A DNA stretch of 50,024 nucleotides. It comes from Acetobacter lambici. Lineage in GTDB: Bacteria; Pseudomonadota; Alphaproteobacteria; Acetobacterales; Acetobacteraceae. The translations under genes were made by a program, and so were the position numbers. Below, in pieces: positions 13,396 to 22,526 of the stretch. The notes under the pieces are model-generated. The model was not told the origin of the DNA. It was given only the letters and a program-made list of their open reading frames with translations, and did not search any database. Numbering within the stretch: position 1 is the stretch's first letter; each line of letters starts with the position of its first letter. Location of the stretch: the NCBI RefSeq assembly GCF_011516885.1, contig NZ_WOTD01000019.1, positions 1-50,024 on the forward strand, read 5' to 3'.

Positions 13396-14772
13396 ATGCC
13401 GCACGTTTCCCCAAGCCCCGCTCCCGCCCTGTTTCTGCACGATAGCCAACGCCGCGCGACCGTGCCGTTCCAGCCGCTCGATCCGGCCCATATCAAGGTC
13501 TATTACTGTGGTCCCACAGTGTATGATCTGGCCCATATTGGTAACCTGCGCGCCATGCTTACGGCGGATGTGCTGGTCAGGCTCCTGCGCACCCTGTACC
13601 CGCGTGTGACCTTTGTGCGCAATATTACCGATGTGGACGACAAGATAACCGCCCGCGCGCGCGCAAACGGGGAAGATATTGGCGCGCTCACCCAGCGCAC
13701 CACGCATGAATTCCATCAGGACCTGGCCTCCCTTGGTGTGCTGCCGCCAGACATAGAACCCCGCGCGACCCACAATATTGGCGAGATGCAGGCCATGATC
13801 GCCCGCCTGATTGAAAACGGGCACGCGTATGAGGCACAGGGCCATGTGCTGTTCTCGGTCGGGTCGTTTCCGTCTTATGGCGCACTCTCGGGCCGTAATC
13901 CGGATGAACTGGAAGCCGGGGCGCGGGTGGAAGTGGCTCCGTACAAAAAGGCACCGGGCGATTTTGTGTTGTGGAAGCCATCGGATGCGGACCAGCCGGG
14001 GTGGGAAAGCCCGTGGGGCAGGGGCCGTCCGGGGTGGCATATTGAATGCTCGGCCATGTCGCACCGTTATCTGGGCGACAGTTTTGATATTCATGGCGGT
14101 GGCTCGGACCTGCTGTTCCCACACCATGAGAACGAACGCGCGCAAAGCCTGTGCTGCTTTCCGCATAGCCAGTTTGCCAATTACTGGGTGCATAACGCCA
14201 TGCTTTTGGTGGAAGGCGAGAAAATGTCCAAGTCACTGGGCAATTTCCTGACTATCCGCGATGTGCTGGCGCAGGCTCCGGCGGAGGCGCTGCGCCTGCT
14301 GCTGCTAGGCGCGCATTACCGCTCCACACTCAATTACACGCAGGCCGGGCTGAACGAGGCGCGCAAGACGCTGGACCGCTTCTACCGCGCGCTCTCCAGT
14401 GTGCCAGATGTGCCCGACGCCCCCGTGCCACAAACAGTGCGGGCCGCACTGGAGGAAGACCTGAACACCCCCAAAGCCATTGCCGAGCTGCATGTGCTGG
14501 CCAGTCAGGCCATGGGGGGGGACAGGCAGGCCGCAGGCGCACTCCGCGCTGGTGGCGCCCTGCTGGGTATTTTGCACGATGACCCGGCACAGTGGTTTAA
14601 AGGTGGCGCCTCGGCTGAGGAGGATTGCGCAATCGAGGCGCTTATTGCCCAGCGGCTGGCCGCCAAAAAAGCGCGGGATTTTGCAAAGGCCGATGCCCTG
14701 CGCGATCAGCTTCAGGCACAGGGTATTGTGCTTGAAGATACAAAAGACGGAACAAGCTGGAGGCGCGCATGA
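13396..14772 (+). CDS. cysS: Cysteinyl-tRNA synthetase
   Basis: A 458-residue class I aminoacyl-tRNA synthetase that charges tRNA-Cys. Visible landmarks: Y-C38-G-P-T-V-Y-D with zinc ligand Cys38, the HIGH-type H-I-G-N at 47-50, the zinc/adenylate region G-W-H-I-E-C-S-A-M near 215, H-H-E-N-E near 250, and K-M-S-K-S at 276-280. Length is normal for the family. It is the first chromosomal gene to the right of the element. AGGCGG precedes the ATG. Its stop overlaps the next gene's start as ATGA, so the methyltransferase is co-translated. Confidence 0.97.
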   Translation: MPHVSPSPAPALFLHDSQRRATVPFQPLDPAHIKVYYCGPTVYDLAHIGNLRAMLTADVLVRLLRTLYPRVTFVRNITDVDDKITARARANGEDIGALTQRTTHEFHQDLASLGVLPPDIEPRATHNIGEMQAMIARLIENGHAYEAQGHVLFSVGSFPSYGALSGRNPDELEAGARVEVAPYKKAPGDFVLWKPSDADQPGWESPWGRGRPGWHIECSAMSHRYLGDSFDIHGGGSDLLFPHHENERAQSLCCFPHSQFANYWVHNAMLLVEGEKMSKSLGNFLTIRDVLAQAPAEALRLLLLGAHYRSTLNYTQAGLNEARKTLDRFYRALSSVPDVPDAPVPQTVRAALEEDLNTPKAIAELHVLASQAMGGDRQAAGALRAGGALLGILHDDPAQWFKGGASAEEDCAIEALIAQRLAAKKARDFAKADALRDQLQAQGIVLEDTKDGTSWRRA

Positions 14773-15542
14773 CCGGGCGGGATGGCGGGGCACCGCTGGA
14801 GCCTTTGGGCAACACACCTGTTGTTATTCTGGTGCGGCCGCAAATGGCCGAGAACATTGGCACCACGGCCCGCGCCATGGCCAATGGTGGTCTGTTCCAC
14901 CTAAGGCTTGTCAGCCCGAGGGACGGTTGGCCGCAGGACAGGGCATGGCGTACGGCCTCGGGGGCGGACAGGATTCTGGAAGCCGCCACGGTGCATGAGA
15001 GCGTGGACGATGCCATAGCCGACCTGCACCATGTGTACGCTACCTGCCCACGGCCGCGTCATATTGTAAAAACAGTCATGACCGCGCGGGGTGGTGCGGC
15101 TGAACTGCGCGCGGCAACCGAGCGGGGGCTCAAGGTCGGGCTGATGTTCGGCCCCGAGCGCGCGGGGCTGGATAATGAGGATATGGCGCGCGCGGATGCG
15201 TTGATCCGCTACCCGCTTAACCCCACCTTTATGTCGCTCAATCTGGCGCAGGCGGTCATGATCATGGCGTATGAATGGTGGATGGCAGCAGACGCTACCC
15301 CACCCCGCACGCTCATGACCAACGAGACCCATGTGGCGACCAAGGGTGAGCTTGAAAACTTTGTGAGCCACCTTGTGCGCGAACTGGATGGCTGCGGCTT
15401 TTTGCGGAATGAGCAAAAACGCCCCGGCATGGTCCGTAATCTGCGCCACTTTTTTACCCGTGGTGAGGTCACCGAGCAGGAACTGCGGACCCTGCATGGT
15501 GTTGTGCGCGAACTTGCCCACCCCCGCCGCGCGGAGGACTAG
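14769..15542 (+). CDS. trmJ: TrmJ-type tRNA 2'-O-methyltransferase (SpoU/TrmH family)
   Basis: A 257-residue SPOUT methyltransferase. It opens with V-I-L-V-R-P-Q-M-A-E-N-I-G-T-T-A-R-A-M (motif 1), has the knot-forming motifs L-M-F-G-P-E-R-A-G-L (near 120) and P-x-x-P-T-F-M-S-L-N-L-A-Q-A-V (near 150), and a C-terminal helical extension as in TrmJ, which methylates the ribose at position 32 of tRNAs. TrmJ rather than TrmL/TrmH is favoured by the A-E-N-I-G-T-T-A-R-A signature and the ~90-residue C-terminal tail. It is coupled to cysS by a four-base overlap. Confidence 0.88.
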   Translation: MTGRDGGAPLEPLGNTPVVILVRPQMAENIGTTARAMANGGLFHLRLVSPRDGWPQDRAWRTASGADRILEAATVHESVDDAIADLHHVYATCPRPRHIVKTVMTARGGAAELRAATERGLKVGLMFGPERAGLDNEDMARADALIRYPLNPTFMSLNLAQAVMIMAYEWWMAADATPPRTLMTNETHVATKGELENFVSHLVRELDGCGFLRNEQKRPGMVRNLRHFFTRGEVTEQELRTLHGVVRELAHPRRAED

Positions 15543-15660
15543 GCTGCCAGCCGGTCATGGTGCGCCATGACGGGTGTGGAGTCTGGGTGATGGTGGTGTG
15601 TGCCCGTGTGGGCGGCAGGCCCCCGATCCGTGCAGAACATGCGGGTCGGGGGTTGCTGGT

Positions 15661-15686
15661 CCTCTGCCGCTCAGGTGCGGCAGAGG
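15661..15686. terminator. GC-rich hairpins between convergent genes
   Basis: A perfect 10-bp stem CCTCTGCCGC/GCGGCAGAGG with a 6-base loop. A second imperfect stem (CCCCCGATCCG with CGGGTCGGGGG, 15620-15652) lies just before it. They sit between the convergent trmJ and alpha/beta hydrolase genes; no U-run. Confidence 0.5.
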
Positions 15687-15698
15687 CACTATAGGCGT

Positions 15699-16403
15699 TT
15701 AGTCCGCGGCAAGAGCCATGTGCTGCTGACCCATGGCGCGGGTTACGTGGTCTTCCACCGCCGCGGTAATCTTGTCTGCTTGTTTGGCAAAAATATGATC
15801 CGCTTCGGGGTAAACGCGGTAGTCCACCGCAACACCCTTCTGGGTGTTCAGCTTGTCCACCAGTTTGTGGATGGCGGGCTCGGGGGCCATGTCATCCTTG
15901 CCACCGGCAATCATCAGCCCACCGCACGGGCAGGGGGCCAGAAAGCCAAAGTCATAATGTGCCGCAGGCGGGGCAATGCTGATCCAGCCGGTAATTTCTG
16001 GCCGGCGCATCAGCAACTGCATGCCCACGAACGCCCCGAACGAATACCCGGCAATCCACAGACCGCTGGCGTTGGGGTTGATCATCTGCATCCAGTCAAG
16101 GGCTGCGGCTGCGTCCGAAATTTCGCCAATGCCCCCGTCAAACCGCCCCTGCGAGCGGCCAACCCCACGGGAATTATAGCGCATGACGGAAAAGCCCATG
16201 TTTTCAAACGTGCGGTACAGGGCGTACGTAATCCGGTTGTTCATGGTGCCGCCGTGCAGCGGGTGGGGGTGCAGCACGAGGGCAAGCGGGGCGTTGGGCT
16301 CGTTTGAGTGGTGATAACGTCCTTCAAGACGTCCATCCGGGCCGGCAAACATAACCTCAGGCATGTAGGTTCCGCTTGATCTGGGAAAGGCGTCCACGGG
16401 CAT
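15699..16403 (-). CDS. Alpha/beta hydrolase
   Basis: A 234-residue alpha/beta hydrolase. The oxyanion strand reads L-V-L-H-P-H-P-L-H-G-G, followed by R-Y-N-S-R-G-V-G-R-S-Q-G, the nucleophile elbow G-Y-S-F-G-A, a G-G-K-D-D acid region and a D-H-I-F His near the end: the layout of the small cytosolic hydrolases of the dienelactone hydrolase/YsgA-like group found in many Alphaproteobacteria. Substrate unknown. Three in-frame starts exist; the ATG at 16403 has GGAAG four bases upstream, while the family core (M-P-E-V-M-F-A-G-P-D-G) begins at an ATG at 16364. Confidence 0.85.
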   Translation of the reverse strand: MPVDAFPRSSGTYMPEVMFAGPDGRLEGRYHHSNEPNAPLALVLHPHPLHGGTMNNRITYALYRTFENMGFSVMRYNSRGVGRSQGRFDGGIGEISDAAAALDWMQMINPNASGLWIAGYSFGAFVGMQLLMRRPEITGWISIAPPAAHYDFGFLAPCPCGGLMIAGGKDDMAPEPAIHKLVDKLNTQKGVAVDYRVYPEADHIFAKQADKITAAVEDHVTRAMGQQHMALAAD

Positions 16404-16840
16404 GACGCTTCCGGGTTTGATAAACTGCCCCGGCGGGGAACGATGCCACGTTCCGGGTCGGAACATGCGGGCAGGTAAAGGCCCGCAAGCTTGAACTCTC
16501 AGTCAGCATGTCTCCTTTTTCCGCTTCTGGGGGAAAACGGAAAAAGGAGCGCATTCAGACACATGGTGTCCGTCCCACGACCTGAAAAGGGGGTAAGGCA
16601 CACTCTGGCGTTGACCTTGTGCAAAACGCAGGCATAATCATGCGCGGTGTTGTCCGTGAATGCCGCGTATGCGGGAAAACACGTTTCCTGCCTGCCGTCT
16701 TCGTTGTGCCCTGTGGTGCTGACCATGTGGCACTCTATAGCGGCTTGGGGGCCAGAATTTCCACATAAATCGTGCTATTGGCTGTTCTGTTCGGCCTGCA
16801 AAAAGCGCAGTTCTGGTATGGTTACGGATAGATAAAAAGC
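16404..16840. other. 437-bp divergent intergenic region with strong hairpins and a promoter
   Basis: No gene seen. It holds a hairpin TGCGGGC/GCCCGCA (about 16466-16487), a perfect 12-bp hairpin (16512-16523 with 16538-16549, arm CTCCTTTTTCCG) and a sigma-70-like promoter on the plus strand: TTGACC at 16611-16616, 16-base spacer, CATAAT at 16633-16638. That promoter would give a ~200-base leader before the cysteine desulfurase gene at 16841. Confidence 0.45.
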
Positions 16841-17989
16841 ATGAACGATAAAACAGACGATAGGGCAAAGGGTTTTTCCCAACCCGTCTATCTGGATGCC
16901 AACGCGACCGAACCCCTGCGCCCGGCCGCCCGCGCGGCCATGCTGGAGGCGGCGGACCTTACGGGGAATCCATCTTCCGTGCATTACGCGGGCCGCCGGG
17001 CGCGTGCCGTGCTGGAGGATGCGCGCAATACGGTGGCCCGCCGCATGGGTGTGGCGCCGCTCAACTGCGTGTTTACCTCGGGCGGGACAGAGGCCAACGT
17101 ACTGGCCATGCACGGGCTTGGGCAGGGGCGGCGTTTTCTGCTCGGCCGCACCGAGCATGACGCCGTGCGCAAAGGCGCGCCAGACGGGGCGGATGTGGCA
17201 TGGCTGGAGGTGGATACCAACGGGCAGGTCCGGCTGGACCTGCTGGAGGCCGCCTTGCAGGCTCCCGGTGCCCCCGCCTTTGTCTGCCTTATGCTGGCCA
17301 ATAACGAGACAGGCGTGCTCCATCCGCTTGGCGAGGTCGCCCGCCTTTGCCGCCAGTATGGCGCGCATCTGCATGTGGATGCGGTGCAGGCCGCAGGCCG
17401 TATGGATGTGAATGTGGAAGAACTGGGGGCCGATAGTCTGGCCTGTTCGGGCCACAAAATGGGTGGCCCCAAGGGCGCGGGTGCCCTGCTCCTGCGCGGA
17501 CCGGCCCCAAGACCACTGACCCCCCTGTTTGATGGCGGCGGACAGGAGCAGGGCCGCCGGGGTGGCACCCAGCCTCTACCCGCCATAGCCGGGCTTGCCG
17601 CAGCTTTGTGTGACGGGCTGGATAACCCGCGTGATCTGGCACCCTTGCGCAACCGGATCGAACAGGCCGCCCGCGCCGCCGGAGCGGTGGTGTGCGCGGC
17701 GGATGCTCCCCGGTTGGGCAACACGGCGTCTCTGGCCCTGCCCGGTCGGCGCGCGCAGGGGCAGCTTATGCGGCTGGACCTGGACGGGGTCTGTGTGTCC
17801 GCAGGGTCGGCGTGTTCATCTGGCAAGGTTGCGTTCTCCCATGTGCTGGACGCCATGGGGTTGGGGGAACTGGCAGGGCAGGCCATACGCGTGTCTCTGC
17901 CATGGACCGTGTGCGAGGCGGACGTGGAGCGGTTTGTGCAAAGTTATACACGCATGGCGGCCGGGGCCGGTCTGGCGCTGGCGCGGTAA
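16841..17989 (+). CDS. Cysteine desulfurase (NifS/IscS family), first copy
   Basis: A 382-residue PLP-dependent enzyme that removes sulfur from cysteine to form an enzyme persulfide. Visible: Y-L-D-A-N-A-T start motif, S-G-G-T-E-A-N near 78, A-N-N-E-T-G-V, D-A-V-Q-A-A-G, the PLP Lys206 in S-G-H-K-M-G-G-P-K-G, and the sulfur-accepting Cys325 in G-S-A-C-S-S-G-K. D-A-N-A-T instead of the usual D-x-A-A-T-T and its divergence from the copy that follows suggest a specialised role. It begins a rightward set with a second desulfurase, a ferredoxin and mnmA. Confidence 0.93.
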   Translation: MNDKTDDRAKGFSQPVYLDANATEPLRPAARAAMLEAADLTGNPSSVHYAGRRARAVLEDARNTVARRMGVAPLNCVFTSGGTEANVLAMHGLGQGRRFLLGRTEHDAVRKGAPDGADVAWLEVDTNGQVRLDLLEAALQAPGAPAFVCLMLANNETGVLHPLGEVARLCRQYGAHLHVDAVQAAGRMDVNVEELGADSLACSGHKMGGPKGAGALLLRGPAPRPLTPLFDGGGQEQGRRGGTQPLPAIAGLAAALCDGLDNPRDLAPLRNRIEQAARAAGAVVCAADAPRLGNTASLALPGRRAQGQLMRLDLDGVCVSAGSACSSGKVAFSHVLDAMGLGELAGQAIRVSLPWTVCEADVERFVQSYTRMAAGAGLALAR

Positions 17990-17998
17990 GGGGCAGGC

Positions 17999-19183
17999 AT
18001 GGCGGCATTGTATTTTGACCACGCGGCAACCACACCATGCGACCCGCGCGTGCAGGCTGTTCTGCTGCGCGCTCTGGCGGAGGAAAATGGCAACCCGCAC
18101 AGCACCACCCATGCCAGCGGCACCCGCGCGGCCCAGATGGTGGAACACGCCCGCGCGGAGGTTGCCGCCCTGCTTGGGGTGGAGGGGCGCGAGGTTGTGT
18201 TTACCTCTGGTGCGACCGAGTCCAATAACCTTGCCATCAAGGGGGCCGCACGGCATCTGGCAGCGCAGGGGAGCCCCCGCCGCCGGGTAATAACCGTGGC
18301 GACCGAGCATAAATGCGTGTTGCAAAGTGTGGAGGACCTGGCCGGGGAAGGGTTTGAGCCGGTTATTCTGCCGGTTAACGCTCAAGGGCAACTGGAGCCG
18401 GATGTGCTGGCCCGCGCTCTGGCGGACGCCCCTACGGCAGTGGTCTCCATTGCCGCGGCCAATAACGAGACCGGGGTCTTGCAGGACCTTGCCGCCTTGG
18501 GCGCGCTGGTCGCGCAGGCTGGTGCGCTGCTCCATACCGATCTGGCGCAGGCGGCAGGCAAGATCGCGCTGGACCTGCACGCCCTGCCGGTCGCACTTGC
18601 CTCAGTCTCCAGCCACAAGCTGTATGGGCCAAAGGGTGCGGGTGCGCTGTTTGTACGCCGCCGCCCACGTGTGCGCCTGACCCCCCTGTTCTCTGGCGGT
18701 GGGCAGGAGCGGGGGTTGCGTTCTGGCACCCTGCCGGGCTTTTTGCTGGCAGGTTTTGGGGAGGCCTGTAAAATAGCCAGAGCGGATATGGCGCGTGATG
18801 CCACGCATCTGGCCGAGGTGCAGACCCGCTTTCTGGACCACCTGTCCACCCGCCTGCCGGGTTGTGTGGTCAATGCGGAGGGGGCTGCGCGCCTGCCGGG
18901 TATTTTCAGCCTGCGCTTACCATCCGACCTGCGCGCAGCGGACGTGCTGGCGGCCATGCCGGGGCTTGAGGTTTCCCTCGGTTCGGCCTGTTCCTCGGCC
19001 GAGCTGGCCCCGTCCTACGTGCTGGAGGCCATGGGCCTGAGCTTTGATGAGGCAGGAAGAAGCTTGCGTCTGTCCCCCGGACGTTTTACCTCCACCGCCG
19101 AAGCAGAACGCGCGGCGGACAGTCTGGCACAGGCTGCCCTACAGGTGCGGGCCACACCCCGGCGGCCCACGCCAGCAGCCTAA
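17999..19183 (+). CDS. iscS: Cysteine desulfurase (IscS-like), second copy
   Basis: A 394-residue cysteine desulfurase nine bases after the first copy. It has the standard Y-F-D-H-A-A-T-T-P-C-D-P opening, T-S-G-A-T-E-S-N-N-L-A, A-N-N-E-T-G-V, PLP Lys207 in S-S-H-K-L-Y-G-P-K-G and catalytic Cys331 in L-G-S-A-C-S-S. It is closer to classical IscS than the first copy. Next to mnmA it is the likely sulfur source for 2-thiouridine in tRNA as well as for Fe-S clusters. The symbol is by similarity; no iscU, iscA or iscR is in the window. Confidence 0.93.
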   Translation: MAALYFDHAATTPCDPRVQAVLLRALAEENGNPHSTTHASGTRAAQMVEHARAEVAALLGVEGREVVFTSGATESNNLAIKGAARHLAAQGSPRRRVITVATEHKCVLQSVEDLAGEGFEPVILPVNAQGQLEPDVLARALADAPTAVVSIAAANNETGVLQDLAALGALVAQAGALLHTDLAQAAGKIALDLHALPVALASVSSHKLYGPKGAGALFVRRRPRVRLTPLFSGGGQERGLRSGTLPGFLLAGFGEACKIARADMARDATHLAEVQTRFLDHLSTRLPGCVVNAEGAARLPGIFSLRLPSDLRAADVLAAMPGLEVSLGSACSSAELAPSYVLEAMGLSFDEAGRSLRLSPGRFTSTAEAERAADSLAQAALQVRATPRRPTPAA

Positions 19184-19238
19184 GGCCCGACCCTACAGGC
19201 CGCCGCCGCCATGATATTTTTTGGCAGGATGGAAACCA

Positions 19239-19553
19239 ATGCCCCAGATGACGTTTGTTGAGCAGGACGGAACAGAACGCACGGTCGATGCCCCGGTAGG
19301 CCTGTCCGTGCTGGAAATTGCCCATAAGCACGATGTGGACCTTGAAGGCGCGTGCGAAGGCTCGCTGGCCTGCGCCACATGCCACGTGGTGGTGGACCCC
19401 GCATGGGCGGACAAGCTGACCGCCCCGACCGATGATGAGGAAGATATGCTCGACCTCGCTTTCGGGCTGGAAAAAACCTCGCGCCTTGGCTGCCAGATTG
19501 TGATGACCGAAGCACTCGATGGTCTGGTCGTGCGCCTGCCCAGCAAGGCCTGA
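19239..19553 (+). CDS. fdx: [2Fe-2S] ferredoxin, adrenodoxin type
   Basis: A 104-residue ferredoxin from the ATG at 19239 (preceded by GGAAA); an earlier in-frame ATG at 19221 is less likely. The cluster ligands are Cys39, Cys45, Cys48 ([10 protein letters not shown]) and Cys85 (R-L-G-C-Q), the C-x5-C-x2-C ... C spacing of ISC-type/adrenodoxin ferredoxins, with the acidic D-D-E-E-D partner-docking loop at 65-69. It delivers electrons in Fe-S cluster assembly. Its place between iscS and mnmA fits that role. Confidence 0.93.
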   Translation: MPQMTFVEQDGTERTVDAPVGLSVLEIAHKHDVDLEGACEGSLACATCHVVVDPAWADKLTAPTDDEEDMLDLAFGLEKTSRLGCQIVMTEALDGLVVRLPSKA

Positions 19554-19582
19554 CATTTAATAAGGGGAAGGATAGCCCGCCC

Positions 19583-20665
19583 ATGCGTATTCTTGTTGCC
19601 ATGTCCGGAGGGGTGGACAGTTCCGTGGTGGCTGCCCGTCTTTTGGAGGAAGGGCACGAGGTTGTGGGTGCGACCCTTCAACTCTACGACTCCAGAGGGG
19701 CGGCCAAAAAAGGGGCGTGTTGCGCAGGGCAGGACATCCGCGATGCCCGCGCCGTGGCCGACCGTCTGGGGTTCCCGCATTACGTTATTGATGCCGAACG
19801 CCGTTTTCAGGACAGTGTGATTGAACGCTTTGCCGATGCCTATGCGGCGGGCGAAACCCCGGTCCCCTGCGTTGCGTGCAATCAGGGCGTCAAATTTACC
19901 GACCTGTTGGGACTGGCGAAGGAAATCGGGGCCGATGCCATGGCCACCGGCCATTACGTGCGTCGTGTGGAAGGTCCGCAGGGGGCGGAACTGCACCGCC
20001 CGGTGGACGAGGCCCGCGACCAGAGCTGGTTCCTGTTCGCCACCACGCGCGCGCAACTGGATTTTTTACGCTTCCCGCTGGGCGACATGCCCGACAAGGC
20101 CGCCGTACGGCAGGAGGCCGAGCGGTTCGGGCTGGTTGTGGCAGGTAAACCCGACAGTCAGGATCTGTGCTTTGTCAGCGATGGGTCCTACGTGGATCTG
20201 GTGGAGCGCATGCACCCCGAAATGGCAGGCCCGGGCGAGATTGTGGATCAGTCCGGCCATGTTGTGGGCGAGCATGAGGGCGTCATGCGCTTTACTGTGG
20301 GGCAGAGCAAACGCCTGGGTAACGCCGCCCGCCTGCAAGGCGAACGCCAGATGGTGGTGGGGGTGGAGCCGGGGCGCAAACGTGTGATTATTGGCCCGCG
20401 CGCGCATGCGTTTGTCAGCACCCTGTCCGTGCGGGATGTGAACTGGCTGGTGGACGCTCCGCCGGAAGGGATTGTCTGCAAGGTGCAGATGCGCGCGCGT
20501 GAAGAACCGCGCACCGCCCGCGTGGTGCCAACACCCGATGGGGCCTCGGTGCTGCTGGAAGAACCAGCCATGCCCGCCCCCGGTCAGGCCTGCGTGTTTT
20601 ATCAGGGCAGCCGTATTCTGGGTGGCGGGTTTATCCGCCGGACGGAACAGCAGGCCACGGCTTAA
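19583..20665 (+). CDS. mnmA: tRNA-specific 2-thiouridylase MnmA
   Basis: A 360-residue enzyme that puts sulfur on U34 of tRNA-Lys, -Glu and -Gln. It shows the PP-loop S-G-G-V-D-S-S (8-14), catalytic Cys99 in V-P-C-V-A-C-N, the A-T-G-H-Y-V-R motif (121-127), K-P-D-S-Q-D-L-C196-F-V-S-D with the second catalytic Cys196, and the C-terminal beta-barrel with T-V-G-Q-S-K-R-L-G. GGGGAAGGA lies before the ATG. It uses persulfide from the desulfurases encoded just upstream. Confidence 0.97.
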   Translation: MRILVAMSGGVDSSVVAARLLEEGHEVVGATLQLYDSRGAAKKGACCAGQDIRDARAVADRLGFPHYVIDAERRFQDSVIERFADAYAAGETPVPCVACNQGVKFTDLLGLAKEIGADAMATGHYVRRVEGPQGAELHRPVDEARDQSWFLFATTRAQLDFLRFPLGDMPDKAAVRQEAERFGLVVAGKPDSQDLCFVSDGSYVDLVERMHPEMAGPGEIVDQSGHVVGEHEGVMRFTVGQSKRLGNAARLQGERQMVVGVEPGRKRVIIGPRAHAFVSTLSVRDVNWLVDAPPEGIVCKVQMRAREEPRTARVVPTPDGASVLLEEPAMPAPGQACVFYQGSRILGGGFIRRTEQQATA

Positions 20666-20684
20666 AAATAGGGAGAGTACGCGC

Positions 20685-21344
20685 ATGGCGGAAGGTCGTC
20701 TGGTTATTGGCACACAGCGTTATTCGTCATGGTCCTTGCGGGGCTGGCTGAGCGTGCGGCTGGCAGGGCTGGATGTGGGGGTGGAGGTTGTGCCGCTGGC
20801 CGGTGCGGGCCAGACCATGGCGCTCAAAACCCTCTCGCCCAACGGGTGTGTGCCTTACTTGGAGCATAAGGGCGCTGTGGTGTGGGACTCGCTCTCCATT
20901 GCGGAATACTGCGCCGAACTCCACGGGTTTTTGTGGCCCACGGACCGGGCTATGCGGGCATGGGCGCGCTCGGTTGCGGCCGAAATGCATTCCGGCTTCC
21001 GGGCCGTGCGCTCCGCCCTGCCCATGAATCTGGGCCGTAACCGCCCGTTGGCTGCGCCTCTGGCGGAGGATGTGCACAAGGATATTGCGCGCATTAACGC
21101 AATCTGGACCGAAGGGGCTGGCCGGGGTGGCCCGTTCCTGTGTGGGCCGGGCATGGGCAACGTGGATGCCATGTTCGCCCCTGTTGTCTGCCGCTTTCTG
21201 TCCTATGATGTACCGGGCCTGTCCAGCACGGCGCAGGCTTACATGCAGGCGGTGCGCCACCACCCGCTTATGGTGGAGTGGTACGCCGCTGCTGCGCGGG
21301 AGCCGGTGGAATGGCACTTGGATATGTACGAAACTCTGGCCTGA
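20685..21344 (+). CDS. Glutathione S-transferase family protein
   Basis: A 219-residue GST-fold protein (start by GGGAGAG, eight bases upstream). The N-terminal thioredoxin-like part has Y-S-S-W-S-L-R-G-W-L with the Ser/Arg glutathione region, S-P-N-G-C-V-P-Y-L (cis-Pro) and D-S-L-S-I-A-E-Y-C; the C-terminal domain is all helical with the N-cap-like G-N-V-D-A-M-F-A-P-V. This resembles the YfcF/zeta-like bacterial GST group of unknown substrate. It follows mnmA by 19 bases and may be co-transcribed. Confidence 0.88.
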   Translation: MAEGRLVIGTQRYSSWSLRGWLSVRLAGLDVGVEVVPLAGAGQTMALKTLSPNGCVPYLEHKGAVVWDSLSIAEYCAELHGFLWPTDRAMRAWARSVAAEMHSGFRAVRSALPMNLGRNRPLAAPLAEDVHKDIARINAIWTEGAGRGGPFLCGPGMGNVDAMFAPVVCRFLSYDVPGLSSTAQAYMQAVRHHPLMVEWYAAAAREPVEWHLDMYETLA

Positions 21345-21374
21345 TCACGCCATGACGGTCCGCTGCGTGCCAGC

Positions 21375-22526
21375 ATGAGTATGGCCAGCTCCGTAGGCGT
21401 TGTGCCTGCTGCAAATGCCCTACCACCTTTGCGGGTCATGACCGTCCTGCCGCCGCGTGAACGCTTTGCCCCCGGCGAGGCAGGGGCCATAGCGTTGCTG
21501 GTGCACCGCATGGCAGGTGCTGGCGAGGTGGTGGTGGGCAGCCCGCCCGTAACGCCCCCTTATGGCGATGTGTCGTTTACCCCTGTGCCCTCCGTCCTGT
21601 TCGCGCTGGGCAACATGGGGCGTTACCGCGCCGGAGTGGCACGGCTGATCCACACCATCCGCCCCGATCTGGTGGAAGTGCATAACCGGCCAGATCTGGC
21701 GCGAGCCATTGGGCAGCGCTTTCCCCATATTCCGCTGGTGCTGGTCCTGCATAACGACCCGTGTGGCATGCGTGGTGGCAAAACCGCACAGGAGCGCACG
21801 GAGCTTGCGCGCAACATGGCGGTTGTGGCGGTGTCGGGCTGGGTGCGCGAGCGGTTTGTGGCGCAGGGGGTGCAGGGGCACGTTACTGTTCTGCCCAATG
21901 GGCTGGACCTTGCCGCGCTGCCAGCGCCCGCCCCTGTGCGGGACAATCTTGTGCTGTTTGCGGGCCGTGTTGTGGCGGACAAGGGGGTAGATGCCTTTGT
22001 GCAGGCCTGTGCCGCCCTGCTGCCCAGCCACCCCACATGGCGTGCCACAATTATAGGGGCGGACAGGTTTGGCCCGGCCTCCCCACAAACGGCGGTTTTG
22101 GCCAAGGTGCAGGAGCAGGCACGGGCTGCGGGGGTGCATATGGCAGGCTACCAGCCCCATGCGCAGGTTTTGCAGGCCATGAGCCATGCCGCCATTGTGG
22201 CGGTTCCCAGCCGGTGGGCCGAACCTTTTGGCATGGCGGCACTGGAGGCCATGGGGTGTGGGGCCGCACTGGTAACATCCCCCAAAGGTGGCCTACCCGA
22301 TGTTGCGGGGCAGGCCGCCCTTTACGCCAACCCTGATGACCTGCCTGCTCTGGTGGAGGCGCTCGACCGCCTGATGTCCGACACCGCTCTGCGCACCCGC
22401 ATGGGGCAGGCGGGCCGGGCGCGGGCACAGATGTTCGACAGTGCTGTCCTGCGCCCCCAGCGCCAGAGTCTGCACGCACAACTTGTGCGGTGCTGGCCAG
22501 ATGTGGGGCTACTCGGGCAGGCTTAG
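21375..22526 (+). CDS. Glycosyltransferase family 4
   Basis: A 383-residue GT-B glycosyltransferase. The C-terminal half carries the GT4 pattern: F-A-G-R-V-V-A-D-K-G-V-D (about 195-206), P-S-R-W-A-E-P-F-G-M-A-A-L-E-A-M-G-C-G (about 278-296, E-x7-E motif) and G-G-L-P-D-V. The N-terminal half has the acceptor-side G-E-A-G segment. Products of this family include cell envelope polysaccharides and lipopolysaccharide cores; substrate unknown. The ribosome binding site is weak, and an ATG two codons downstream is possible. Confidence 0.88.
   Translation: MSMASSVGVVPAANALPPLRVMTVLPPRERFAPGEAGAIALLVHRMAGAGEVVVGSPPVTPPYGDVSFTPVPSVLFALGNMGRYRAGVARLIHTIRPDLVEVHNRPDLARAIGQRFPHIPLVLVLHNDPCGMRGGKTAQERTELARNMAVVAVSGWVRERFVAQGVQGHVTVLPNGLDLAALPAPAPVRDNLVLFAGRVVADKGVDAFVQACAALLPSHPTWRATIIGADRFGPASPQTAVLAKVQEQARAAGVHMAGYQPHAQVLQAMSHAAIVAVPSRWAEPFGMAALEAMGCGAALVTSPKGGLPDVAGQAALYANPDDLPALVEALDRLMSDTALRTRMGQAGRARAQMFDSAVLRPQRQSLHAQLVRCWPDVGLLGQA

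Noticed and set aside
13273..14193. 306-codon minus-strand frame opposite cysS
   Set aside because: Antisense shadow of cysS, which has all class I synthetase motifs.
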